A DNA stretch of 64,000 nucleotides from a candidate division Zixibacteria bacterium SM23_81 (GCA_001304015.1 LJUY01000001.1:141520-205519); one strand, 5' to 3'. Counted from the stretch's first letter, positions 51,853 to 60,123 are shown. Notes: generated from the sequence alone by a model not told the origin. Program-made: numbers and translations.

Positions 51853-53397
51853 TCACCTCAGCAAAACCATCTTCCTGGTCTCTCTATATCCCGTCGCTTT
51901 GAGGCTGTAGAAATAGACGCCGCTTGCTACGCTCCTACCTAGGCTATCTCGTCCATCCCAAGTCACCCGGTAGCAGCCAGCGTTCCGATAGCCATGCATC
52001 AGCTCTCGAAGCAGCTGTCCGCTTACGTTGTAGATGCACAAGCTGACCAGCCCAGTTTGGGGGATTTCAAAACGAATGGTTGTTTTTTCGTTAAAGGGAT
52101 TGGGGGAGTTCTGGTATAGACGATGGCGGGCAGGACGAACTGCATATTCCCCGGTCCTCTCCACCGATGTGAGAGTATCGTAGAAATTCTGCACCCAAGC
52201 GTCAGCGGAACGAAGAGATGCAACGGCGTCCAGGTGATCGGCTCCCTGGGCGATGATTTTCGCCCCCACCACAACCTGAGTATCTCCCGGCGCAAAGGTG
52301 AAGGGTCCGGAGGACATCAAAAACCACCGATCGCCGGTCCAGTCGTCCAGATCCCCGGTGCCCGTCACCGGATCGCCCGCACAGGGAAACTTGGTTTCCT
52401 CGCCCAGATGGTTGAAATACGGCACCCCATGATCGCCATAACCCCTCATGGCCAGGTGGGCCTCCAAGGCGGTCTCTGGATGGTCGTAGTATTCGTGGAT
52501 GATAAAGTGAACAAAGGCCGTCATGGGCAGGTGATTGCCACTCCCCAGGGGCTCTTCCGGGCCTTGGAGGAAGTCAAAGCCGAGAGCTGGTGGCGTTGCG
52601 CCGTAAACACTATCGTATGGGTCAGCGTTATAACAGTATCCTATGTTCAGCGTGGTATCGCATCCGATATGGTCATCGGTTGCATCGCCCAAGTCTGGGT
52701 CGTCCCACAAGCCCACAAAACAGGAATCGAACTGCTGAGTACCACGGTTGATGATCTCCCATTTGATGAACATGGTGTTGCCCAGGGGCTCATCGTGATC
52801 GAACCCGAAAACGATATAGCGAATTTCCACGTCCATTGGTGGCGAGCTAAATACCCAATGATGGGCACTGTCGCCATCGTTGGACACCCAGAAGAGGGTT
52901 TGGTCACCCAGAATCAGAGGTTGGCCGTTCTCGCTGGGAGCGCCCTGATCAATGGGCCAGGTATCCCAGTCGCCGGTGCCATCGCTGTTGATCTTATAGA
53001 TTCGGTAGGCCTCATCTTCGGGATCTCCTCCCCAGAGACCGGGCACCAGATCGCTGCAGTACTCGCTGCAGGCCGTGTGGATCAAGCTGTCATCATGACC
53101 GATGCCTGCCAGCCAGAGGCCCGAGTTGTATTCGATGGTTTTGCCGGTGCCCTTGGGCCACTGCATTCCGGCGGAGCCGGTGACTCTATGGTCGACGATC
53201 ACACCGTCGTTGGTCATGATGCAGTCGATGGCGTTGCCGTCGAAGTGCTCGTGGTTGATGACGGTGGGCTTGGAAATGGGACCTTTTCCTGTCGTCGATT
53301 TAGCGTCTGGAGCCTTCCGGGACACTCCAAACAGTTGAAAAGCAAGCATAAGCGCTAATGATGAGCACATCGTATAGATGGCGCTTTTGCGACGCAT
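51853..53397 (-). CDS. Secreted protein with PNPFN-type C-terminal sorting domain
   Basis: A 514-residue exported protein of unknown function. ATG 53397 is chosen because GAGGAA lies ~9 nt upstream; a GTG at 53406 is too close to that site. The signal peptide (IYTMCSSLALMLAFQLFGVS) is followed by a large beta-rich region with TIEYNSGLWLAGIGHDDSLI, PGLWGGDPEDEAYRIYKINS and SSGPFTFAPGDTQVVVGAKI, a layout shared by abundant uncharacterised exoproteins in FCB candidate phyla. The last ~85 residues are an Ig-like sorting module: LYQNSPNPFNEKTTIRFEIP, ...SLCIYNVSGQLLRE, ASGVYFYSLK, ending RKMVLLR. Surface display or release by a type IX-like route is inferred; no such secretion genes are in the window. 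Confidence 0.75.
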   Translation of the reverse strand: MRRKSAIYTMCSSLALMLAFQLFGVSRKAPDAKSTTGKGPISKPTVINHEHFDGNAIDCIMTNDGVIVDHRVTGSAGMQWPKGTGKTIEYNSGLWLAGIGHDDSLIHTACSEYCSDLVPGLWGGDPEDEAYRIYKINSDGTGDWDTWPIDQGAPSENGQPLILGDQTLFWVSNDGDSAHHWVFSSPPMDVEIRYIVFGFDHDEPLGNTMFIKWEIINRGTQQFDSCFVGLWDDPDLGDATDDHIGCDTTLNIGYCYNADPYDSVYGATPPALGFDFLQGPEEPLGSGNHLPMTAFVHFIIHEYYDHPETALEAHLAMRGYGDHGVPYFNHLGEETKFPCAGDPVTGTGDLDDWTGDRWFLMSSGPFTFAPGDTQVVVGAKIIAQGADHLDAVASLRSADAWVQNFYDTLTSVERTGEYAVRPARHRLYQNSPNPFNEKTTIRFEIPQTGLVSLCIYNVSGQLLRELMHGYRNAGCYRVTWDGRDSLGRSVASGVYFYSLKATGYRETRKMVLLR

Positions 53398-53463
53398 AAT
53401 GCTCACTTCCTCTCAGTAAAAGAATAGTCCAACGGTACTAGTAAATGCCATATGTTTCTGATC

Positions 53464-54345
53464 CTACTCAAGAATGCCCAATTCTCTTTCAAGCTCACTA
53501 TAGCTTCTTTTTCTTACCAGCAATTCTTCCACTTTTAAACAATCTATGAATTTCAATCTATCACGAACCTCGTGAAAGGAACCATCTAACAAATGGCGAG
53601 CTGTATTTAATTGCTTCTGTGGAGATACAAAGAACACATGGCTATTCCAAAGATCATATGCATGTTTCAACTTCGTCAGCGCCTGATAGAGATTGCCGCT
53701 CATTTGAATTTCGTAAACATAAGTAGGCACTGATTTCTCAACGCGTCTCCACACGACGTCCAGCCTACCAAAGTCAAATGGATACTCTGATTCTGCAATA
53801 AAGCTCTGAAGTCTTCCGATTTCCACGAGAGCTTCTTGAACAGTATTATGATTAGGCAAAACCTCCTCTGGTTTTTCGTCTGGCGGGCTATACTCTTCTG
53901 CTGATTCTCTCGTCATGGAGGGCTTAGAGGGCGGGATTGCAGCCACAAGATTACTGATAGTGGAGATCAATTGTTCTGCTCGCTCTAGATCTAGCAACTG
54001 GAATCCTGCTCTTACAAATAAATCCTTGGTATCTAGTCTTCTCGCTTTCCATTTATCAGGTGGCAAACAGTAATCCACATCAAATTCGAATCTCAGGGGC
54101 CAGATTATCCGGTTTTCTTTTATCTCCTGGGGCCAAAGCGGCTGATTTTGCCTGAATTTGGTGCGCACTCTACCATATCCAATTATCCCACTTACTGGAT
54201 TGGTTGCATAAAAAAGGAGCACGTCGTTTTCCTGTAAGCCTTCCCATAAGCGCTGTTGAGACACCTTCAGACCCCAGATGTTTCCATGTTCAAAAGCAGT
54301 CACCCAATTCTGAGGATTTCCAACCACTAACCAACAATGAGCCAT
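53464..54345 (-). CDS. EVE-domain protein fused to a nuclease-like C-terminal domain
   Basis: A 293-residue protein. Residues ~1-135 are an EVE/PUA-like domain: HCWLVVGNPQNWVTAFEHGN, IWGLK, ENDVLLFYATNPVSGIIGYG and IWPLRFEFDVDYCLPP. EVE domains recognise modified cytosine or other modified bases, often as readers in modification-dependent restriction. After a Pro-rich linker (~140-165) the C-terminal part has RLQSFIAESEYPF, LDVVWRR, VPTYVYEIQMSGNLYQALTK and LKHAYDLWNSHVFFVSP, a pattern resembling PD-(D/E)xK nucleases with D...ExQ in place of ExK. The gene is more AT-rich than its neighbours. It ends the GtrA/CDP-alcohol/ferredoxin cluster, 15 bp after the ferredoxin gene, with GGAGGAG before its ATG. 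The nuclease assignment is inference. Confidence 0.7.
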   Translation of the reverse strand: MAHCWLVVGNPQNWVTAFEHGNIWGLKVSQQRLWEGLQENDVLLFYATNPVSGIIGYGRVRTKFRQNQPLWPQEIKENRIIWPLRFEFDVDYCLPPDKWKARRLDTKDLFVRAGFQLLDLERAEQLISTISNLVAAIPPSKPSMTRESAEEYSPPDEKPEEVLPNHNTVQEALVEIGRLQSFIAESEYPFDFGRLDVVWRRVEKSVPTYVYEIQMSGNLYQALTKLKHAYDLWNSHVFFVSPQKQLNTARHLLDGSFHEVRDRLKFIDCLKVEELLVRKRSYSELERELGILE

Positions 54346-54360
54346 TTTCTCCTCCGAATA

Positions 54361-54912
54361 TCAGTCCTTACGAACCATCTCGATACACTCCTCTGGACAC
54401 ACTTCCGGGCACAACGCACACCCATAACACTCTTCCCGGTTGACGACCAAGTCATCCCGCTCCATCTTCCGGGCACCAAAATAACACGCCTCCACGCACG
54501 TTCCGCAGTTGCAACACTCTTCTGTTTGAGTCTTTTCAATCAGATTACCCTTGTCGCAGACCTCATCTGGGTCCAGAAAGTACCCACAACAGTCGTCACA
54601 ACAAAAGCATATGCCGTCTATGCGGGTCTTGGTCTCCTCATCCCAAAAGGGTCTGGTCACCAGGTGCTTTTCCTCGGCCTCCTGGAAGATCTCCTCCATT
54701 TCGGAACGACTCGCCTCTTTCATTCCCGTCCCGCTGGGCTCCAGGTCATCGCGGAACATCAAGCAAAGATCCGTGCGCGAGCGCTGGCATTGGACGTCTC
54801 GACCCTCTCGGCAACCGCAATTGGAGACCCAGAATCGCCCGAATTTGTTGACAAGATTGCGGGCTTGATCTCGGGTACACACAAAATGGAAGGCCGCCTC
54901 TGTGTTGTTCAT
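54361..54912 (-). CDS. Cys-rich protein with C-terminal 2[4Fe-4S] ferredoxin domain
   Basis: A 183-residue cytoplasmic iron-sulfur protein. The C-terminal ~55 residues are a two-cluster ferredoxin: CCNCGTCVEACYFGAR and CYGCALCPEVCPEECIEMV, each a CX2CX2CX3C set. The N-terminal two thirds hold further cysteines (VSNCGCREGRDVQC, GICFCCDDCCGYFL) that could bind extra metal, a layout found in uncharacterised ferredoxin-like proteins of anaerobes. Redox partner unknown. It lies 20 bp after the CDP-alcohol phosphotransferase gene. Confidence 0.8.
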   Translation of the reverse strand: MNNTEAAFHFVCTRDQARNLVNKFGRFWVSNCGCREGRDVQCQRSRTDLCLMFRDDLEPSGTGMKEASRSEMEEIFQEAEEKHLVTRPFWDEETKTRIDGICFCCDDCCGYFLDPDEVCDKGNLIEKTQTEECCNCGTCVEACYFGARKMERDDLVVNREECYGCALCPEVCPEECIEMVRKD

Positions 54913-54932
54913 CGCTTCTTCTTTATGAATAA

Positions 54933-55619
54933 CTATTTATCTTCCCACCTAACCCGATCCAGCCGATCTAGCTTGATGGCATCCCTGATGGACGAGATCA
55001 CGAAGATGATGACGAAAAGGACCCCAAGGGCAAGCCCTGCCAAGTCCAGGGCGGTGATGGGAGCGCCTCGAAAAGAAACCACACGGGGATTCCAGAAGAT
55101 CAAAACGATGTTGATGGCAAATATGAACATCCTCACCTCGGTGGGGCCGAGCCGGCCGTAAGATATTCTGAAAATCCCGCTGGTGTATGCCATGATGTGC
55201 ACATATATGTTCAACAGGAAGTAGCCGATAACCAGGAACAAGGCGACTCTCATATCCATCAAGGGCGATGCTCCCATGCCCAGACAAATTATCAAGATGG
55301 CCCAGGCATCGCTGATGTGGTCCACAAAGTAGCCGTATTTTTCTCGTTCCCTGTGACGGACTCTGGCCAAGGTGCCATCCAGACTGTCGCCGTACCAGTG
55401 CACCACCAGTCCGAAATTCGACAGCCACAGCCACCAGGTAGAGAATCTGGTCAGGACATATCCGACACCGATCACAAAGGCCGCGATGATTCCCAGAAAC
55501 GTGAGATGGTCAGAGGTAATCCAACCGGGTAATGCCTCAGCCATTTTGGGCAAGTTGCGCTTTTCCCATGGACCGGTGAGGGTATCGATGACCCGCTTGG
55601 CCTTCTTGTCATCATCCAT
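54933..55619 (-). CDS. CDP-alcohol phosphatidyltransferase family protein
   Basis: A 228-residue integral membrane enzyme. The defining motif DG-x2-AR-x8-G-x3-D-x3-D is fully present in DGTLARVRHREREKYGYFVD followed by HISD, and several hydrophobic segments follow (ALFLVIGYFLLNIYVHIMAY; GLALGVLFVIIFVISSI). Such enzymes join a CDP-activated alcohol to a second alcohol in phospholipid, phospho-inositol or archaetidyl-type lipid synthesis; the substrate cannot be read from sequence. AGGAGGT precedes the ATG. It lies 13 bp after the GtrA-family gene, suggesting lipid-linked glycan or headgroup modification. Confidence 0.9.
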   Translation of the reverse strand: MDDDKKAKRVIDTLTGPWEKRNLPKMAEALPGWITSDHLTFLGIIAAFVIGVGYVLTRFSTWWLWLSNFGLVVHWYGDSLDGTLARVRHREREKYGYFVDHISDAWAILIICLGMGASPLMDMRVALFLVIGYFLLNIYVHIMAYTSGIFRISYGRLGPTEVRMFIFAINIVLIFWNPRVVSFRGAPITALDLAGLALGVLFVIIFVISSIRDAIKLDRLDRVRWEDK

Positions 55620-55632
55620 GAATACCTCCTAT

Positions 55633-56049
55633 CTATGCTTGGCCATCGATGGGGGCCTTGTGGCGGAAAATTAGAAACTCGTTGGCCAAAAACTTCAAAA
55701 TAGGTCCCGCCAGCATTCCGATGATGTTGGCCACCAGGTAGTACACGCCGAAATACTTCGTCAGGACATAGAGCACCGTCAGATTCACCACAAAATCTAT
55801 CGACGCAGTGACCAGATTGTATTTCACAAGTCGTAAACAATAATCCCTGACCGTATGAGGAACCCTCTCACGCCAGGTGAGGAAATAATGCCATGTGAAA
55901 TTGTGGATGATGGCCAGCTCGATGGCGCATGCCCCTGCAATCATCAGGGGCACGTCCAGGAGACCCTTAAGTACCCAGAGAGTGCCCATATTAACCAGGG
56001 TTCCGATCCAGGCTACAAATTGAAATTTTATGATCCGCCGAAAATTCAT
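55633..56049 (-). CDS. GtrA-family membrane protein
   Basis: A 138-residue protein with four hydrophobic segments and the family motifs RRIIKFQFVAWIGTLVNMGT, LAIIHNFTWHYFLTWRER and LKFLANEFLIFRHK. GtrA-like proteins are thought to flip or help move polyprenyl-phosphate-linked sugars across the membrane. It is the first gene of a four-gene run with the CDP-alcohol phosphotransferase, ferredoxin and EVE genes. Confidence 0.9.
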   Translation of the reverse strand: MNFRRIIKFQFVAWIGTLVNMGTLWVLKGLLDVPLMIAGACAIELAIIHNFTWHYFLTWRERVPHTVRDYCLRLVKYNLVTASIDFVVNLTVLYVLTKYFGVYYLVANIIGMLAGPILKFLANEFLIFRHKAPIDGQA

Positions 56050-56231
56050 GGGAGGAACTCTTCGAAGAGATCTATCTGTGGTCGCCAGTTGTCTTCTATT
56101 CGAACACCCTCCAATTTACCCTTTGTTCTTATAAATATCAAGAGTTTTCTCAAATGCCCCCCTTGTCGAGCCAGGGGGAAAGCTATGAGCCCAAAACTGA
56201 GGCAGTTTTTGCAACCGCTATCCTGGCCGAT

Positions 56232-56268
56232 GAAAACAGCCCTCCTGAAAGGTTCAGAAGGGCTGTTT
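56232..56268 (-). terminator. Rho-independent terminator after ppsA
   Basis: AAACAGCCCT (56234-56243) pairs with AGGGCTGTTT (56259-56268); after one mismatch the stem continues with CTGAA/TTCAG around a 3-nt loop. On the minus strand it is followed by TTTTCATC. Confidence 0.8.
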
Positions 56269-56288
56269 GCGTTTTCTATCCTTTATCA

Positions 56289-58697
56289 TCATCTTTTGCG
56301 TTTCTTACGCCTCTTTAGCTTCTGCTCAACCTTAGCGATTCGTTTCTTCACCCCAATCACGCTATCGGGATTCAGGGAGATGGAGTCGATGCCTTGCTCA
56401 ACGAGAAAGGCAGCGAAATCGGGATAATCGCTGGGCGCCTGACCACATATGCCGACCTTCGTCTTCGCTTTATGCGCCTCCTTGAGCACACTTCTGATCA
56501 ATCTCTTGACCGTCTCGTTTCTCTCGTCGAACAGGTCGGCCAGCTGTGAAGAATCCCGATCCACACCCAAGGCAAGCTGGGTAAGGTCGTTGCTGCCGAT
56601 GGAGAAGCCGTCGAAGCGCTTGGCAAACTGATCCGCCTGGACCACATTTGATGGGATCTCGCACATCACATAGACCTCAAGCCCATTTTTGCCGCGCTTT
56701 AGCCCGTTTTTGGCCAGAACGGCCAGCACCCGATCTGCCTCCTTCACAGTTCTGCAGAAGGGAATCATGATGAGAACGTTGGTCAGACCGATCTGCTCAC
56801 GAACGCGCCGGATGGCACGGCACTCCAGCTCAAAGCCCTCCCTATAGCCCTCGCTGTAATACCGGGAGGCACCCCGCCAGCCGAGCATGGGATTTGACTC
56901 CTCTGGCTCGAATTGCTTTCCGCCGATGAGGTTGGCGTACTCGTTGGTTTTGAAATCGCTCATTCTCACGATGACCGGGTGGGGGTATTGCGAGACGGCG
57001 ATCTTGGCGATGCCCCGGGCCAGATGATCCACAAAATATTCCGTCTTGTCCTTGTATTGCCAGGTCATCTCCTGGATTTGCTTGCGGGTGTCCCTGTCCT
57101 TCAGCTCATTGAAGTGAATCAGGGCCATGGGATGGATCTTGATGATGTTGTTGATGATGAATTCCATCCTGGCCAGGCCCACACCCTCGGTGGGAAGCCG
57201 CCACCAACTCATGGCCGCCGAGGGGCTGGCGATGTTCAGCATGACCTGTGTCTTGGTCTTGGGGACATCGAGGCTGACCTGCGTTTCCTGGAATGCCAGG
57301 ATGCCATCATAGACATACCCCTGATCACCCTCGGCGCAGGAAAGGGTGATTTCCTGACCGTCCTTCAGGACTTTGGTGGCCTCCCCGGTTCCCACAACGG
57401 CCGGTATGCCCAGCTCGCGGCTGACGATGGCCGCATGGCAAGTGCGCCCACCGTAGTCGGTTATAATTCCCGCCGAACGCCTCATGATGGGCACCCAGTC
57501 CGGGTCGGTCATCTCGGTGACCAGCAATGAACCATCTTTAAACTGGTCGATGTCATCGGAACTTTTTATCAGATTGACCTTGCCCACGGCGATGGCCTCG
57601 CCAATGCTAAGCCCGGTGAGAAGCCTTTTCCCTTTCTCCTTCAACGTATAGCTTTTCAGGGAAGATGCCTCCCTGAGGGACTGGACGGTTTCGGGACGGG
57701 CCTGGACGATAAACAAGCCGCCGTTTTTCCCGTTCTTAGCCCACTCCATGTCCATAGGCTTGCCATAGTGTTTCTCGATGTCCACCGCCCACTGGGCCAA
57801 TTGCAGGATTTCCTTATCCTTCAATACGAAAGACTGCCGCTCCTGCTGCGTGGTGCGGACATTCTCGACGGCTCTCCCACCGCGCGCGCTGTAAATCATC
57901 TTTTTGGCCTTGCCTCCCAGGTTCTTCTCGATGATGGGCGTGAGTTGCTTCTGTCTCAACACGGGTTTGAAGACGACGTATTCGTCTGGAGTGATGGAGC
58001 CCTGAACGACATTCTCCCCCAATCCCCAGGCGCCGTTGATGACCACCACATCGGGAAAACCGGTCTCCGTGTCGATGGAGAACATCACCCCTGCACTGGC
58101 CTTGTCGGAACGGACCATCTTCTGAACGCCGATGGAAAGGGCCACATCCATGTGATCGAATCCCTTTTCTTCACGGTAGCTTATGGCCCGGTTGGTAAAT
58201 AACGAGGCATAACATTTACGGCAGGCTTCTATCAATGCCTTCTCGCCTTTTACGTTCAGGAAAGTCTCCTGTTGCCCGGCGAAGCTGGCCTCAGGAAGGT
58301 CCTCCGCCGTGGCGCTGCTTCTGACGGCCACGTCCACATTTTTCATGCGGTAGCGTCTGCCCAGCTCTCGGTAGGCAGCCCTGATCTGCTCAGCGATCTC
58401 ATCGGGGAATTGAGAGTCCAGAAAAAGCCGCCGAATCGATTTACCCACCTGACTAAGGGATTTTGACCCGCTTTGCAGGTCTTTTACTATGGCGTGGACT
58501 TTTTCCCTTATCTTGTTATCATCTAGGAATTTCCAATAGGCCGCAGAGGTGGTGGCAAAGCCATTGGGCACGCTGATGCCCTTCTTTTTTAAGGTGGAAA
58601 TCATCTCTCCCAATGATGCGTTCTTCCCTCCCACCGCGGGCACATCTTTGGACCTCAAGTCTGCGAACCAGCGAACATAGATTTTTTTCTTGGCCAT
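56289..58697 (-). CDS. ppsA: Phosphoenolpyruvate synthase
   Basis: Makes PEP from pyruvate and ATP, giving AMP and phosphate, for gluconeogenesis. The 802-residue protein has the ATP-grasp-like N-terminal domain (VPAVGGKNASLGEMI, VAVRSSATAEDLPEASFAGQ), the phosphohistidine domain with the swivelling His in GGRTCHAAIVSRELGIPAVV, and the PEP/pyruvate barrel with GSNDLTQLALGVDRDSS and the acid-base Cys in VGICGQAPSD. Length and order match PpsA rather than PPDK. The C terminus is a very basic tail (KRRKKRKR). It has its own promoter and terminator. Confidence 0.96.
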   Translation of the reverse strand: MAKKKIYVRWFADLRSKDVPAVGGKNASLGEMISTLKKKGISVPNGFATTSAAYWKFLDDNKIREKVHAIVKDLQSGSKSLSQVGKSIRRLFLDSQFPDEIAEQIRAAYRELGRRYRMKNVDVAVRSSATAEDLPEASFAGQQETFLNVKGEKALIEACRKCYASLFTNRAISYREEKGFDHMDVALSIGVQKMVRSDKASAGVMFSIDTETGFPDVVVINGAWGLGENVVQGSITPDEYVVFKPVLRQKQLTPIIEKNLGGKAKKMIYSARGGRAVENVRTTQQERQSFVLKDKEILQLAQWAVDIEKHYGKPMDMEWAKNGKNGGLFIVQARPETVQSLREASSLKSYTLKEKGKRLLTGLSIGEAIAVGKVNLIKSSDDIDQFKDGSLLVTEMTDPDWVPIMRRSAGIITDYGGRTCHAAIVSRELGIPAVVGTGEATKVLKDGQEITLSCAEGDQGYVYDGILAFQETQVSLDVPKTKTQVMLNIASPSAAMSWWRLPTEGVGLARMEFIINNIIKIHPMALIHFNELKDRDTRKQIQEMTWQYKDKTEYFVDHLARGIAKIAVSQYPHPVIVRMSDFKTNEYANLIGGKQFEPEESNPMLGWRGASRYYSEGYREGFELECRAIRRVREQIGLTNVLIMIPFCRTVKEADRVLAVLAKNGLKRGKNGLEVYVMCEIPSNVVQADQFAKRFDGFSIGSNDLTQLALGVDRDSSQLADLFDERNETVKRLIRSVLKEAHKAKTKVGICGQAPSDYPDFAAFLVEQGIDSISLNPDSVIGVKKRIAKVEQKLKRRKKRKR

Positions 58698-58990
58698 GGA
58701 TCTCTCCTCCTAAACACAAGTGAAAATTTGTAAAGATAACGCCATTGTCCTTTCATTCATCTTTATTAAAATTATATATTAACTACTCACAGAACCATAT
58801 TCAAGGGAAAAGTGTGGGGCAAGCAAGTTTTTTGTTCTAGATGCCGTCTCTCGGTTCCATCCTCTTAACACCAGTTGATGCATGCTATTCGAAGATCACA
58901 TCCGTCACTTCTGGAAAGGCCTCACTGGGATTTAAAGGCTCTCCCCGCCCATCCGCGAGGAGTCGACATAACCCTCACCATAAGTCCCCA
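58698..58990. other. AT-rich intergenic region upstream of ppsA
   Basis: About 290 bases between the disulfide oxidoreductase gene and ppsA. It contains the ppsA promoter (58776-58804) and no recognised gene. Confidence 0.6.
58776..58804 (-). promoter_or_regulatory. Sigma-70 type promoter of ppsA
   Basis: TTGAAT (58804-58799), 17-bp spacer, TAATAT (58781-58776), in a very AT-rich stretch ~80 bp before the ATG at 58697. Confidence 0.6.
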
Positions 58991-59641
58991 TCAAGAGCCC
59001 TTTTCCAAATTCAAAGCCATCAATACTTTAGCCACGAGGGTTGTCTCCGGCTGGGTGCCCTCGAATTGGATCTCCTCGTTTATAACCGTTTTGGGCACTG
59101 CCATGAGACGATATTTATTTACCAGATGGGGAAATTCGCCCGCGCTGACCATGTTGGCCGCGATTAGATCCGAGGCGATAGCCAGTTTGTGAGCCAGCGA
59201 CACCGCTGGCGAACAGTAGGGTCAGGTGGGAGTGACGAAAACCTGGATATGCACCGGCCGGTTCAGCCTGGAAAGCTGCTGCAAACTCTCGGCACTTAGC
59301 GCTGGCTCACCGGAAGAGACAGTTTTAATGGCCTCCAAAAGAGAGGCGAATTCGTACCATGCCGGCAAACCGTAAAAACGCACTCCATAGTCTTTTTTGC
59401 CCTCTACGACGATGGCGGGAATTTTATCAATATGGTATTCCTCGGCTTTTTCTTTGTCTATCTGGAAGTTATAGGTTTCCAGAGCGATTGAATCAGAAAG
59501 AGAGGCCGTCTCTTTGGCCAGCTACGTATTTTGGGCGCAGGTGGGACACTTGATCTGCTGGGTGAAGACCACCAGTTTCACATTCTCAGAGAGAGATTTG
59601 AGATCACCCTCTACCTGTTGGCGGACCTTTTCGTCTAACAT
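58991..59641 (-). CDS. Two-thioredoxin-fold protein disulfide oxidoreductase, candidate selenoprotein; in-frame TAG also present
   Basis: One frame from ATG 59641 to 58991 encodes 216 residues related to PDO / glutaredoxin-like proteins. Fold 1 has VVFTQQIKCPTCAQNT with CPTC at codons 32-35, then IDKIPAIVVEGKKDYGVRFY. Fold 2 has VHIQVFVTPT, then TGA (59224-59222, codon 140), then PYCSPAVSLAHKLA and AVPKTVINE. TGA stands exactly where the first Cys of CPYC is expected, giving a UPYC redox centre if read as selenocysteine; a SECIS-like hairpin follows. A second stop, TAG (59524-59522, codon 40), lies five codons after the first CxxC, where relatives have a polar residue. So either the gene is a pseudogene or the TAG is a point mutation or base error in a true selenoprotein gene. 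AGGAGGT lies ~12 nt before the ATG. Confidence 0.75.
59193..59224 (-). promoter_or_regulatory. Candidate bacterial SECIS element with its TGA codon
   Basis: After TGA (59224-59222) come 11 bases, then GCCAGCG (59210-59204), loop GTGT (59203-59200) and CGCTGGC (59199-59193): a perfect 7-bp GC-rich stem. The apical loop starts 18 nt after the TGA and opens with GU, as in known bacterial SECIS elements such as that of E. coli fdhF, where a GUCU loop lies at a similar distance. Confidence 0.65.
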
Positions 59642-59724
59642 GATGACGGGGATACCTCCTCTGGAGACTGTCTGTGATGTAATGAAATATTGTTAGTTTC
59701 TAAAGTATTTTCTCATATGAAATC

Positions 59725-60042
59725 TCAACCCAGCACACCATCCAGCCATGACAGGTAGTCCTTGCTCCCCTGGTTTATGGTCATGGCCAGTATCTCCGGA
59801 ACCTCATAGGGGTGCTTCTCCCCGATGGCCGCCTCCACCTTGTCGTAAAGATCTTGCCGAGTCTTGATCAGGCACAGCCACTCCTGGGTGGTCTCCACCT
59901 GGCCTTTCCACCGGTAGGTGCTAAAGATAGGCCCTACCACCTGCACGCAGGCCGCCAGGGAAGATTGCACCAGTCTTTGGCCCAGCTCTCGGGCCCCCTC
60001 CTCGCTGTCCATGGTTGTCGAAACAACCAAGTATTGTCCCAT
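59725..60042 (-). CDS. cutA: Divalent-cation tolerance protein CutA
   Basis: A 105-residue trimeric PII-like protein. It shows the family features YLVVSTTMDSEEGARELGQR, LAACVQVVGPIFSTYRWKGQ, EWLCLIKTRQDLYDKVEAAI and HPYEVPEILAM. ATG 60042 is chosen because AAGGAAA precedes it and the conserved sequence starts there. Despite the name its cellular role is not well established. The disulfide oxidoreductase gene follows 83 bp downstream. Confidence 0.93.
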   Translation of the reverse strand: MGQYLVVSTTMDSEEGARELGQRLVQSSLAACVQVVGPIFSTYRWKGQVETTQEWLCLIKTRQDLYDKVEAAIGEKHPYEVPEILAMTINQGSKDYLSWLDGVLG

Positions 60043-60072
60043 TATGCTGCCATTTCCTTGTGTATGTTTGAG

Positions 60073-60123
60073 AAAAAAAGCGACGCAAGTTGGCAGATCC
60101 TTGCGCTCTGCTCCTTGCGTCGC
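60073..60123 (-). terminator. Rho-independent terminator after the ferredoxin gene
   Basis: GCGACGCAAG pairs perfectly with CTTGCGTCGC (10 bp, 24-nt loop) and is followed on the minus strand by TTTTTTT. Confidence 0.75.

Noticed and set aside
52123-53358. 411-codon plus-strand open frame opposite the secreted protein gene
   Set aside because: It is a long antisense shadow. The minus strand has a signal peptide, a recognisable sorting domain, a ribosome-binding site and a terminator; the plus frame shows none.
58991-59203. A separate 70-codon gene beginning at 59203
   Set aside because: It is the 3' part of the disulfide oxidoreductase frame after the TGA; the 'start' is an internal GTG in the loop of the hairpin.
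59522-59524. TAG read as pyrrolysine
   Set aside because: TAG is used as an ordinary stop in nrnA, and thioredoxin-fold proteins are not known to use pyrrolysine; a point mutation or base error is simpler.
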